Of a stretch of DNA of 64,000 nucleotides, positions 35,209-42,841 are shown piece by piece (position 1 is the stretch's first letter; each line of letters opens with the position of its first letter). The stretch is from NCBI RefSeq assembly GCF_014534685.1, contig NZ_JACVVX010000008.1, forward strand, positions 62,001 through 126,000, written 5' to 3'. The position numbers and the translations under genes are program-made. Below the pieces are notes generated by a model. That model saw only the letters and a program-made list of their open reading frames with translations, did no database searches and was not told the origin of the DNA. This stretch comes from Oryzicola mucosus. GTDB taxonomy: Bacteria; Pseudomonadota; Alphaproteobacteria; Rhizobiales; Rhizobiaceae.

Positions 35209-36134
35209 TCCGCCCCCTTTCGCCGCAGCATGACTTGAACGATGGTCAGCATCATCACGATGACGAACATGATCATCGCCAGCGCCGAGGCATAGCCAAT
35301 GTTGAAGAACTTGAAGCCCTGCTGATAAATATAGAATGCGAGCACCAAGGTGCCGTTTTCGGGGCCGCCTCCTGTCATCTGGTAGATGTGGTCGAACACC
35401 TTGAACGAGCCGATGGTGGTGATGACCATGATGATGAGTGTGGTCGGCGCCAAAAGCGGCCAGATGATCATACGGAAGATCTGCCAGCGCGAAGCGCCTT
35501 CAAGCCGCGCGGCAGCCTCATAGTCGCGCGGAATCGCCTGCAAAGCGGCAATGTAGAGGATCATGTTCAACCCCACCATCTTGATGACGCGTGTGACGAT
35601 GACGGCGGCCATGGCCCAGTTCGGTTCACGCAGCCAGTTCGGCCCGCTGATGCCGACTATGGCTAGCATCTGGTTGATGAATCCGCCCTCGCCCTGCAGC
35701 AGGAACTTCCAGACGATGGCCCAGGCAATCGCCGACGTGACGACTGGGGCGAAGAACACCGTGCGGAAGAACACCACACCGAAGAAAGGCCGCGACAGGG
35801 CAAGGGCAAGCGTCAGCGCAAGCGCCATGTTCAAGGGGACGAGGCCTAGAGCGAAAATCACCGAATTGCGGACCACATGCCAGAAGTCTGGATTTTCCAG
35901 CAACGCGTCCTCGAAATTGGCCAAACCAACGAATGCCGCCTGCTGGGTCAGCAGGTTCCATTCGGTCATGGAAAAATAGACGACCGCGCACAGAGGCCCG
36001 AGGAAGAAGATGAGAAAGCCGACGGCGGACGGGCTGACGAACAGCCACGCTTCCATCATTTCCCTCGTCTTCAGGGTCAGCCACGGCGCGGTTTTTTCGC
36101 GCGCCGTGTTTGTATGTCGAACAGCGTCGGTCAT
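35205..36134 (-). CDS. Sugar ABC transporter permease, MalF/UgpA type
   Basis: A 309-residue permease. After a charged N-terminal segment the first helix reads FVSPSAVGFLIFFLGPL, typical of UgpA/LacF-type sugar permeases, and the coupling loop is AIPRDYEAAARLEGASRWQIFRMIIWPLLAPTTLI. It starts 13 bp after the binding-protein gene. The partner permease overlaps its stop. Confidence 0.92.
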   Translation of the reverse strand: MTDAVRHTNTAREKTAPWLTLKTREMMEAWLFVSPSAVGFLIFFLGPLCAVVYFSMTEWNLLTQQAAFVGLANFEDALLENPDFWHVVRNSVIFALGLVPLNMALALTLALALSRPFFGVVFFRTVFFAPVVTSAIAWAIVWKFLLQGEGGFINQMLAIVGISGPNWLREPNWAMAAVIVTRVIKMVGLNMILYIAALQAIPRDYEAAARLEGASRWQIFRMIIWPLLAPTTLIIMVITTIGSFKVFDHIYQMTGGGPENGTLVLAFYIYQQGFKFFNIGYASALAMIMFVIVMMLTIVQVMLRRKGAE

Positions 36135-36146
36135 CGTTTGCCGGAC

Positions 36147-37394
36147 TTAGAGCTGGGGCTGGATTGCTGCGCAGATGCTCTTGATCGCAGCATCAACATC
36201 GGCATCGGCCTTCCACAGCGCATCGACGCGTGGCGCCATGGCGGCGAGGATCTGTGGCGCTTTCTCATGTGCGGGATGCACGCGACCGTTGGCGATGGCA
36301 TCCGCAACGCCCTTCATCATTTCGGCTGGAACCAGTTTGTTGCCGTTGATGAAGGCATCGCTTTCCAGAACGCTCTTGCGTGCCGGCGGGAAGAATTGCG
36401 CCATGGTGGCGACGTTTTCCTTGTCGGTCATGTGGGCGATGAACTCGGCGGCAATCTCCTTGTTCTTTCCGGCGTCGAAGACGACGAGCCCAGCCTGGCC
36501 GATCACCGGCGCTTCGCCGCCAGGGCCTGATGGGAGCGGAGCGATACCCCATTTGAAACCGGCTTCCGCCATTTTCGAAGCGCGTGAGATCTGGTTGACC
36601 GTCATGGCTGAGTTGCCGGAGAAGTAGTCTCCCTGTTCTCCGGGCGGCACGATCGACTTATCCTTGAACACCATGTCATGGAGCTGTTTGATCGCTTTTA
36701 CAGCTTCCGGCTTGTCGAAGCCGCATTCGCCATTCGACCAGATGTCGCCACCATAAGCGCGGATCGGCGGCAGGAAGGCATGCGTCATGCGCGAGGCGTA
36801 ACCTTCGCCATCTTTGAACTCGAAGCCCCACTTGCCGGGATTTGCTTCTTTAAGTTCCTTGGAGACCTCCTGGAATTTGTCCATCGTCCATTCGCCTTTA
36901 GCGGCCAGAGCCAATGGGTCTTCCAGACCAGCCTTATCGAACATGTCCTTGTTGTAGTAGATCATGAAAGGCGACGTGGAAAATGGCACGCCATAGACCG
37001 TCTCACCTTTCTGCCAGAGCGCCATGGCTGGCTGCGAAAAATCAGCGAAGTCATATCCTTGGGCTGCCTTCAGCGTTGGCCCGATATCCATCAGCAACCC
37101 CGCATTCTCGAACGCCGGCGCTGCGTCCTCCATCATCCAGGCTATATCCGGCGCGTTACCGCCGGCTACCTGGAAGGTGAGTTTCTGGGTATAGTCATTG
37201 ACAGGTACGGTCTCGAATTTGACCGTTACATCGGGATGCTTTGTCTTAAAGCTCTCGGCAATGCCGTTGAGCATTTTCAGATGCGCTTCACTGCCGGTCC
37301 ATACGGTCATGCGAAGCTCCTGGCTGAGCGCCTGTGAAGACAGGGCGCACAATGCCAATGCGGATACTGCAATACCTGCTAATGCGGCCTTCAT
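36147..37394 (-). CDS. Sugar ABC transporter substrate-binding protein (family 1)
   Basis: A secreted binding protein of 415 residues. ATG 37394 has GGGAGGAAACC in front and opens a Sec signal peptide (MKAALAGIAVSALALCALSS, cleavage before QELRM). The mature protein has TVWTGSEAHLKMLNGIAESFKTKHPDVTVKFE and AGGNAPDIAWMMEDAAPAFENAG, the extracellular solute-binding family 1 pattern seen with UgpB/MalE-like proteins. The ligand is probably a mono- or oligosaccharide or sugar acid that the neighbouring SDR and enolase-superfamily enzymes then process. Confidence 0.92.
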   Translation of the reverse strand: MKAALAGIAVSALALCALSSQALSQELRMTVWTGSEAHLKMLNGIAESFKTKHPDVTVKFETVPVNDYTQKLTFQVAGGNAPDIAWMMEDAAPAFENAGLLMDIGPTLKAAQGYDFADFSQPAMALWQKGETVYGVPFSTSPFMIYYNKDMFDKAGLEDPLALAAKGEWTMDKFQEVSKELKEANPGKWGFEFKDGEGYASRMTHAFLPPIRAYGGDIWSNGECGFDKPEAVKAIKQLHDMVFKDKSIVPPGEQGDYFSGNSAMTVNQISRASKMAEAGFKWGIAPLPSGPGGEAPVIGQAGLVVFDAGKNKEIAAEFIAHMTDKENVATMAQFFPPARKSVLESDAFINGNKLVPAEMMKGVADAIANGRVHPAHEKAPQILAAMAPRVDALWKADADVDAAIKSICAAIQPQL

Positions 37395-37481
37395 GGTTTC
37401 CTCCCGTTTTGGTCGCTGGGGTTTCCGGCCCCGATTCATTCAATGAATATTCACTCTTCCCTAGCGGCGGCGGCGACCGCT

Positions 37482-38273
37482 CTATCCGTTCTCTCCAGGT
37501 AAGGCGCCAGGCGCATCACCAATCGACCAACCTCCGTCGACCGGGATATTCGCGCCTGTGATGTAGCTGGCGGCATTGCTGCATAAGAACACGAAGGCTC
37601 CGACGAGATCGTCCGGTTGCCCCTGTCTTCCGACCGGAATTTTCGCTGCAACGGCGCGTCGGAACGCCGGATCCTTATAGCGCTCGGCCGTTGCCTCGGT
37701 TTCGATAGCGCCCGGTGAGACGATGTTCAGTGTGACGCCACAGTGACCAACTTCCCTCGCTATGGCGCGGATCGCCGTTGCCTGCGCCGCTTTTAACGAG
37801 GCGTAGACCACATTCTCGGCGCGTGGCCGCGCTGCCATGATGCTACCCGTAGCGATGACACGGCCCCAGCCACGCTCGGCCATGGGCGGAACAAGCGTTC
37901 GAACGAGTGTCATCAGTGACGTGAAATTTGCTGCTACATGGGCTTCGATATGGGCTGGGTCGGCATTCTCCCAAGCATGGCGGCGCTCAATGCCAGCATT
38001 GGCGATGACGATGTCGATCGGACCGTGGCGCGTCAGAACCGTTTCGGCAAACGCAGTCGCCGCATCCGTGCTGGTGAAATCCGCCTCCAGAACCGGTGTT
38101 TCGGAGCCGATTTCCAGTGCCGTCTTAGCCGCGCCTTCCGCGTCCCCGAAATGATGCAGCACAACGGATGCCCCCTGTTCGGCTAGGCTTATGGCGACGG
38201 CCCGGCCGATGCCGGAGCTCGCACCGGTAACCACGGCGCGCTTGCCCTCCAGGGAGAACTTCCGGGGGGTCAT
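37482..38273 (-). CDS. Short-chain dehydrogenase/reductase
   Basis: A 263-residue SDR. The cofactor loop is TGASSGIGRA (about 17-26), the structural NAG motif occurs in VIANAGIERR, the catalytic Ser is in ATGSIMAARP, and Tyr-x3-Lys is VYASLKA. This is the classical glucose-1-dehydrogenase/3-oxoacyl-ACP-reductase-like group, often sugar dehydrogenases in such loci. It overlaps the GntR gene by ATGA (38270-38273) and precedes the sugar transporter on the same strand. Confidence 0.9.
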   Translation of the reverse strand: MTPRKFSLEGKRAVVTGASSGIGRAVAISLAEQGASVVLHHFGDAEGAAKTALEIGSETPVLEADFTSTDAATAFAETVLTRHGPIDIVIANAGIERRHAWENADPAHIEAHVAANFTSLMTLVRTLVPPMAERGWGRVIATGSIMAARPRAENVVYASLKAAQATAIRAIAREVGHCGVTLNIVSPGAIETEATAERYKDPAFRRAVAAKIPVGRQGQPDDLVGAFVFLCSNAASYITGANIPVDGGWSIGDAPGALPGENG

Positions 38274-39028
38274 GCCTCTCCGCCCGCCAGCTTGTCGGCC
38301 ACTTCGAGCGAGGCGATATCGGCGGCATCGAAGTGGGCTCTGATCCGATCTTCGGCAAGGTCTGTATCGCCTGCCATAATCGCATCGTAGATTGACCGGT
38401 GCCGCTCGATGGTCGCGCGCCAGTCTGCATCGGTCCGGTTGGCGCGGCGTGAAAACAGTTCGGAAACCTCACGCTGGACAGAGCGCATGCCTTCCATCTG
38501 CACGCGGATCATCGCATTGCCGGTCGCCATGGCGAGCCCCAGGTGGAACAGGATATCGGCTTCCGTGAAGCCGGACGGGTCGCGCAGGGAAGTATGCATA
38601 TCCTCAAGCCCTTGCTTCATGGCTTTCAGGCCCTCGGGGGCACGACGTTCCGCCGCCAGCCGGGCAATGCCCGCCTCGATCACCCGGCGCATTTCATTGG
38701 CTTCCTGCAGACGCTTCAGGCTCGACCGGACGGCGTAGCCATAGATCCGCTCCATGGGTTCGCCGCTGAGCGCCTTGGCGCGAGCAACCTTGCCCTGCTG
38801 GGTGAAGATCAGGCCTGCGGCCGTAAGCTGGCGCAACGCTTCGCGGGCGATGGGTTTGGAAACGCCGAACTCCCGTGCAATCACGCCTTCGGGAGGAAGG
38901 GGTTCGCCGGGAGAGATGCGCCCGTCAAAAAGGGCTGCCGCTATCGCGTCGGACACGCCGTCGGCCAGTCGGGACGGGCTCGCCAGCTTGGCATCGAAAA
39001 TCGATTTCATTGGGGTCTTCTCGGTCAT
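38270..39028 (-). CDS. GntR-family regulator, FadR subfamily (FCD domain)
   Basis: A 252-residue regulator. The winged helix-turn-helix contains GEPLPPEGVIAREFGVSKPIAREALRQLTAAGLI, with the GntR signature. The all-helical C-terminal FCD domain supplies the Asp/His metal-ligand region in DILFHLGLAMATGN and ERHRSIYDAIMAGD. ATG 39028 has GAGG upstream; ATG 39034 is an alternative. It probably binds the AACTTAG-N3-CTAAGTT palindrome that overlaps its own -10 box and an identical one near 42511, repressing its operon until a sugar-acid effector binds. Confidence 0.92.
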   Translation of the reverse strand: MTEKTPMKSIFDAKLASPSRLADGVSDAIAAALFDGRISPGEPLPPEGVIAREFGVSKPIAREALRQLTAAGLIFTQQGKVARAKALSGEPMERIYGYAVRSSLKRLQEANEMRRVIEAGIARLAAERRAPEGLKAMKQGLEDMHTSLRDPSGFTEADILFHLGLAMATGNAMIRVQMEGMRSVQREVSELFSRRANRTDADWRATIERHRSIYDAIMAGDTDLAEDRIRAHFDAADIASLEVADKLAGGEA

Positions 39029-39068
39029 TCCCATCCTCGCTGACACTAACGCTAGCACAGCGAATTCC

Positions 39069-39098
39069 AACTTAGCAACTAAGTTTGTCAGTTGCCAA
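39069..39098 (-). promoter_or_regulatory. GntR operator 1 with overlapping minus-strand promoter
   Basis: AACTTAG-CAA-CTAAGTT (39069-39085) is a perfect 7-3-7 palindrome, the usual size of a FadR/GntR operator. On the minus strand TTGGCA (39098-39093) lies 18 bp before TAAGTT (39074-39069), so the operator covers the -10 region of the regulator-SDR-transporter operon. The same design recurs at 42511-42540. It is also upstream of the divergent dehydratase gene. Confidence 0.7.
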
Positions 39099-39162
39099 GA
39101 AGATTGTTGCTCGCTAGAACTGCTTTCTCTAACGACGGCAAAAGGGAGGAACCTTCAAGCCA

Positions 39163-40308
39163 ATGGATGCTGAGAATCCTCAAGTCTCCGATGCAATTCG
39201 CATTGTTGATGTCCTTGCCCATCCGCTCAGCCAGACGTTGCCAAAGCCCACCGTCACGTCCTGGGGCGTCTACAGCCAGGTGTCGATCGTGCTGGTCGAA
39301 ATCCGGACGGATGCGGGCATCATCGGCGTCGGGGAAACGCTCGCGCGATTCTCGCCCAGGGCCTATGTCGAGCTGATCGAGACATCGCTAAAGCCGAGGC
39401 TCGTGGGCCAGGATGCGCGCAACATCGGCGGGTTATGGCAGTCGATGCGCAGGTCTCTTTCAGGCCGCGCGGGAGGCATGCTGATCGAGGCGATTGCCGG
39501 CGTCGATATTGCATTGTGGGATATTCTCGGCAAGGCCACCGGTCAGCCGATCGCCAAGCTGCTGGGAGGCACCGGTAGGGACAGGATCGATGTCTATGCC
39601 GCGGCCGTGAACTGGGTCGACGATGCCGAGGCGGACCGCGAGCTCGAACGCTACATCGGCGAAGGATTTCCCCGCATCAAAGTCAAGATGTCAAATCCAG
39701 TCAGAGACGCTTGCCGCCGCATCGAGCGGCTGCGCAAACGCGCCGGAGACGACATCGACCTCTGTGTCGATGCCAACTGGGCCTACACGCTGGACGAAGC
39801 GGTCGAGGTCGGACGGGCCCTTGCGGCCAACGGCTATTTCTGGTTCGAAGAACCGCTGCCGCCGGAGAACGAGCAGGGCTATGAAGAGCTTCGCAAGCGG
39901 TGCGACGTTCCGCTCGCTGCCGGCGAAAGCAATTTTACTACCGACCAAGCCCAGCGGCTGGTAGCGAACCGGACATTGTCCATTCTGCAACCCGATGTCG
40001 CCCGCGCCGGCGGTATTTCGGAGACAAGGCGGATGGCAGACTATGCGGGCGTCCACGGCGTCTCTTACGCGCCGCATATCGGCATGTCCGGCATCCTCTG
40101 CGAAACAGCGAGCGTTCATCTGGCTGCCGCCCTGCCGAATTTCCGGGTCATGGAGTGCGAATGCGACATGAGCCCGTTCAAGCGCGATCTCGCCGATCTG
40201 GCGCCGGGCTGCGTCCGTCAGAAAAACGGTACGCTGGACGTTCCTACCGGCCCAGGCCTTGGCATAGAAATTGACTGGGACGCCGTGCGGCGGCTCCGCA
40301 TACAATGA
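39163..40308 (+). CDS. Mandelate racemase/enolase-superfamily enzyme (sugar-acid dehydratase-like)
   Basis: A 381-residue enolase-superfamily protein. Catalytic residues by position: K173-x-K175 (RIKVKMS), metal ligands D203 (VDANW), E229 (FEEPL) and E255 (GESNF), and H305 (APHIGMSG). The KxK plus a late His pattern fits the mandelate-racemase subgroup, many of which dehydrate acid sugars. GGGAGG lies 12 bp upstream of the ATG. It is divergent from the GntR gene and begins a plus-strand unit with two unknown proteins. The substrate is probably an aldonic or uronic acid made by the SDRs nearby. Confidence 0.9.
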   Translation: MDAENPQVSDAIRIVDVLAHPLSQTLPKPTVTSWGVYSQVSIVLVEIRTDAGIIGVGETLARFSPRAYVELIETSLKPRLVGQDARNIGGLWQSMRRSLSGRAGGMLIEAIAGVDIALWDILGKATGQPIAKLLGGTGRDRIDVYAAAVNWVDDAEADRELERYIGEGFPRIKVKMSNPVRDACRRIERLRKRAGDDIDLCVDANWAYTLDEAVEVGRALAANGYFWFEEPLPPENEQGYEELRKRCDVPLAAGESNFTTDQAQRLVANRTLSILQPDVARAGGISETRRMADYAGVHGVSYAPHIGMSGILCETASVHLAAALPNFRVMECECDMSPFKRDLADLAPGCVRQKNGTLDVPTGPGLGIEIDWDAVRRLRIQ

Positions 40309-40321
40309 GGTCAGACATTCC

Positions 40322-41233
40322 ATGACGATATCGACAGCCCTTTCCTTCGCCGAGATGAGCGAGGCCATGCGCCTGGCTCAGTTACGGGCCGACCCTAGCC
40401 TCAGCCGTTTTGACCCGCTGCCGCGTATTGTGTCGTTCGACGATTTCTCGCGCGGTCACTGTGGTTGGTCGCAACTCGTCGGCAACTATGAAGATGACCT
40501 CGACACTATGCTGCCCGGCTACGCGCAGCACTCCAGCGCCATGTTGTCGACGCTGGGGCATTGGGACGCCGGCTCGCATGGCGGCCTGGATTCATCCTAT
40601 GCGCTGAAGATTGCCACCCGTCCGAAGCCCGGTGCGCAGAACGTGGCGATCAAGCGCCACACGTTTCGTAAACGAGGGCCGATCCGGTTCGAACTGTTCT
40701 TCACCTTCAAGCCGGAGGCAAGCGAGCTGAAACTATCTGAGACCGACGTGCGCTCCATAGGTTTCCTGTTCGATCTGCAGGGCGGCGACCGCGATGGAGA
40801 CACCGAACGCGTCATGCCGCATTTGCGGTTTCTCAACGCTCTGAATGGTCAGCACCTCCAGAAATGGCAATACAAGCGCGAGACCACGCATTTCACGCCT
40901 ATTGGCAGTGAAGAAAAGACACTCAGCCATTATCATCTTGCCCCGGAAGGCTGGCTCGACCTGCCGGACGGCGAGCAACGGCTGTGCTACAATGAAATCC
41001 CGACCAAGGTGAACTGGAGCTATCTGCGTTTCGACTATGACCTTGAAACTATGACCGCGTTGGGCCTGCAGTGCAACGACCGTAGCTTCGACGTTTCGGG
41101 TTTCGAGTCTATCCGCATCCCGGCGATGAAGAACCTGTGGTGCATGCTCAATTTTTGCCTGTTTGCCGAGACGGATGTGGCCAAGCGGGCCTTTCTCTAT
41201 ATCGACTCAATATGCATTTCGGGGGATTTCTGA
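40322..41233 (+). CDS. Conserved hypothetical protein in sugar-acid locus
   Basis: A 303-residue soluble protein without signal peptide or membrane segments. It is rich in aromatic and acidic residues (for example FDDFSRGHCGWSQLVGNYEDDLD and LRFDYDLETM), suggesting a beta-sandwich fold that may bind carbohydrate, but I cannot name the family. It starts 13 bp after the dehydratase gene and overlaps the next small gene by TGATG, so the three form one operon controlled with the GntR locus. A role as a sugar hydrolase, epimerase or binding protein is only a guess. Confidence 0.75.
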   Translation: MTISTALSFAEMSEAMRLAQLRADPSLSRFDPLPRIVSFDDFSRGHCGWSQLVGNYEDDLDTMLPGYAQHSSAMLSTLGHWDAGSHGGLDSSYALKIATRPKPGAQNVAIKRHTFRKRGPIRFELFFTFKPEASELKLSETDVRSIGFLFDLQGGDRDGDTERVMPHLRFLNALNGQHLQKWQYKRETTHFTPIGSEEKTLSHYHLAPEGWLDLPDGEQRLCYNEIPTKVNWSYLRFDYDLETMTALGLQCNDRSFDVSGFESIRIPAMKNLWCMLNFCLFAETDVAKRAFLYIDSICISGDF

Positions 41234-41568
41234 TGCTGCCCGAAAACATCACCGCCATCGTCGCGCGGAATGAACGTTGGAGCGGCGAGGCCGCGAGTGA
41301 ACCCTATGAGGCCGGCTGGGCGCGTGAAGCCATTTTCTTCGTACGCGCCCTCAAGCAGCCTTTAGGCCGGGCGCCGACCGCTTGGGTCGAAATCTCTCCC
41401 GACGGCATGCGCTGGGTGCGGGAGGGCACGGAACTGGCCATGCCCGACAAGAAGGATGGGATTGCCGTCGCGCGGCTTTCCCACTTTGGCAACTGGCTGC
41501 GCGTCGCCACACATTTCGACAACGGTGCGGAATGCACCGTCCTGGTGACGTTGCATCTGAAGGCCTGA
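41233..41568 (+). CDS. Small hypothetical protein in sugar-acid locus
   Basis: A 111-residue protein starting at the ATG of a TGATG overlap with the preceding gene. It reads like a compact beta-sandwich (AWVEISPDGMRWVREG ... FGNWLRVATHFDNGAECTVLVTLHLKA). The ISPDG-x-W and F-x-NWLR segments resemble bacterial beta-sandwich accessory domains. No named family is recognised. Co-translation with the 303-residue protein suggests the two form a complex. Confidence 0.65.
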   Translation: MLPENITAIVARNERWSGEAASEPYEAGWAREAIFFVRALKQPLGRAPTAWVEISPDGMRWVREGTELAMPDKKDGIAVARLSHFGNWLRVATHFDNGAECTVLVTLHLKA

Positions 41569-41642
41569 ACGCTGTTCAGCGCTCAGGTTTCAATATCTCA
41601 GGACCGTTCGGTTTCGAACGATCATGAAAGATCGTCTCAGAA

Positions 41643-42428
41643 CTACCGGAACATCGATCCGCCGTCCGTGTCGAGCGCTGCCCCGTAGACGAAGCTGGCC
41701 GCATCGGAACACAGGAACAGGATGGAGGCGGCCATGTCGTCGGGCCTGCCCATGCGGCGCATCGGCAGATTGCCGGCGATGCGGTCCTTCAGCGACTGTT
41801 CGATATGCGAGTGCATTGGCGAGTCGGTCGGGCCGGGATTGAGCGCATTGATACGCACTTTCCTGCCAGCCAGTTCGCGCGCTACCGATTTTACGATCGA
41901 CAGCGTGCCGGCCTTGGATGCCGCATAAGCGGTATCGGCGATCAGCCCGCCACCGCCATGCACGCCTGCATCCGATGCCACGCAGACGATGTTGCCGCCT
42001 GAGGAATTCTCGACCATGCGCTTGGCAGCGCCCTGAACCGTGAAGAAGGTGCCCAGCAGGTTGACGCCATGGACACGCTGCCAATGCGCCCAATCCTGCT
42101 CAAAAATGCGCTTTGCCGTAATGATGGCCGCGCATGTTACGAGATTGTCGAGATGACGAAGGTTGGCATCGCAATAGGAGAACATCGCGTCGATGCTTTC
42201 CGGGTTGCTGACGTCGACAGCGACCGTGTGCACTTTTGCGCCACTTTCCCGCAACTCGCCGCCGTAGCGGTCCAATCCCGTTTCGTCCCGATCGGCCATC
42301 ACCACCTCGGCACCCTTTGAGGCGAAGGCCCTCGCGGTTTCCAGCCCCATGCCGCTTGCGGCGCCGGTTATCAGCACCGTACGGCCAGCAAAGCAGTCGG
42401 CGGCAAAAGTTTTATAGGTGTCGAGCAT
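41643..42428 (-). CDS. Short-chain dehydrogenase/reductase
   Basis: A 261-residue SDR. Cofactor loop TGAASGMGLE, Asp after the second strand in VVMADRDETG (NAD preference likely), catalytic Ser in CVASDAGVHGGG, and Tyr-x3-Lys in AYAASKAGT. GGAGA precedes ATG 42428; a longer frame would run through the operator. It converges with the plus-strand dehydratase operon and is driven from a promoter that carries the same operator as the GntR gene, so both SDRs likely act in one sugar-acid pathway. Confidence 0.9.
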   Translation of the reverse strand: MLDTYKTFAADCFAGRTVLITGAASGMGLETARAFASKGAEVVMADRDETGLDRYGGELRESGAKVHTVAVDVSNPESIDAMFSYCDANLRHLDNLVTCAAIITAKRIFEQDWAHWQRVHGVNLLGTFFTVQGAAKRMVENSSGGNIVCVASDAGVHGGGGLIADTAYAASKAGTLSIVKSVARELAGRKVRINALNPGPTDSPMHSHIEQSLKDRIAGNLPMRRMGRPDDMAASILFLCSDAASFVYGAALDTDGGSMFR

Positions 42429-42510
42429 GTAAGGTCTCCGAGGGAATGCGCGTACAATTTCAGGTCTCCCACTTGGAAGTTGCCTATCCGCGGAAGCCGA
42501 GTCGCTCAGA

Positions 42511-42540
42511 AACTTAGATGCTAAGTTTGATAGTTGTAAA
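42511..42540 (-). promoter_or_regulatory. GntR operator 2 with overlapping minus-strand promoter
   Basis: AACTTAG-ATG-CTAAGTT (42511-42527) repeats the palindrome at 39069 exactly in both arms. On the minus strand TTTACA (42540-42535) lies 18 bp before TAAGTT (42516-42511). Bases between the -35 and the palindrome are also shared (CAACT-N2-CAAA). It drives the SDR gene starting at 42428. The rest of 42429-42841 shows no convincing gene. Confidence 0.7.
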
Positions 42541-42841
42541 GACCGATATGTATGTTCCTGCTTTTTGATCCTGAAATCCACGCCTCCGAGCAGACACGAA
42601 AGCGCACTTCAGCACTGGCCTCCAATTTGAAATCGGTGCGCGAAAGTGGTGATCAGGACGTGGAGGTGCGCATGGCGCTGCGCGCTTCAGTCCAATCTCC
42701 CTCTGCGAATAATGGACTTGGGAAGCTCAATGGTCGCCATCCGCAATGGCTCAAGAGAATCACCAGATAACTTCGCTTCATCAAATCAATAATCGAATAT
42801 TACATCTTGGCATCTAACGATTGCTATTTGGCAGCTATCGA

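Noticed and set aside
42552-42770. Plus-strand frame of 72 codons in the 42429-42841 gap
   Set aside because: No Shine-Dalgarno sequence, no recognisable domain, and it begins next to the GntR operator region; judged non-coding.
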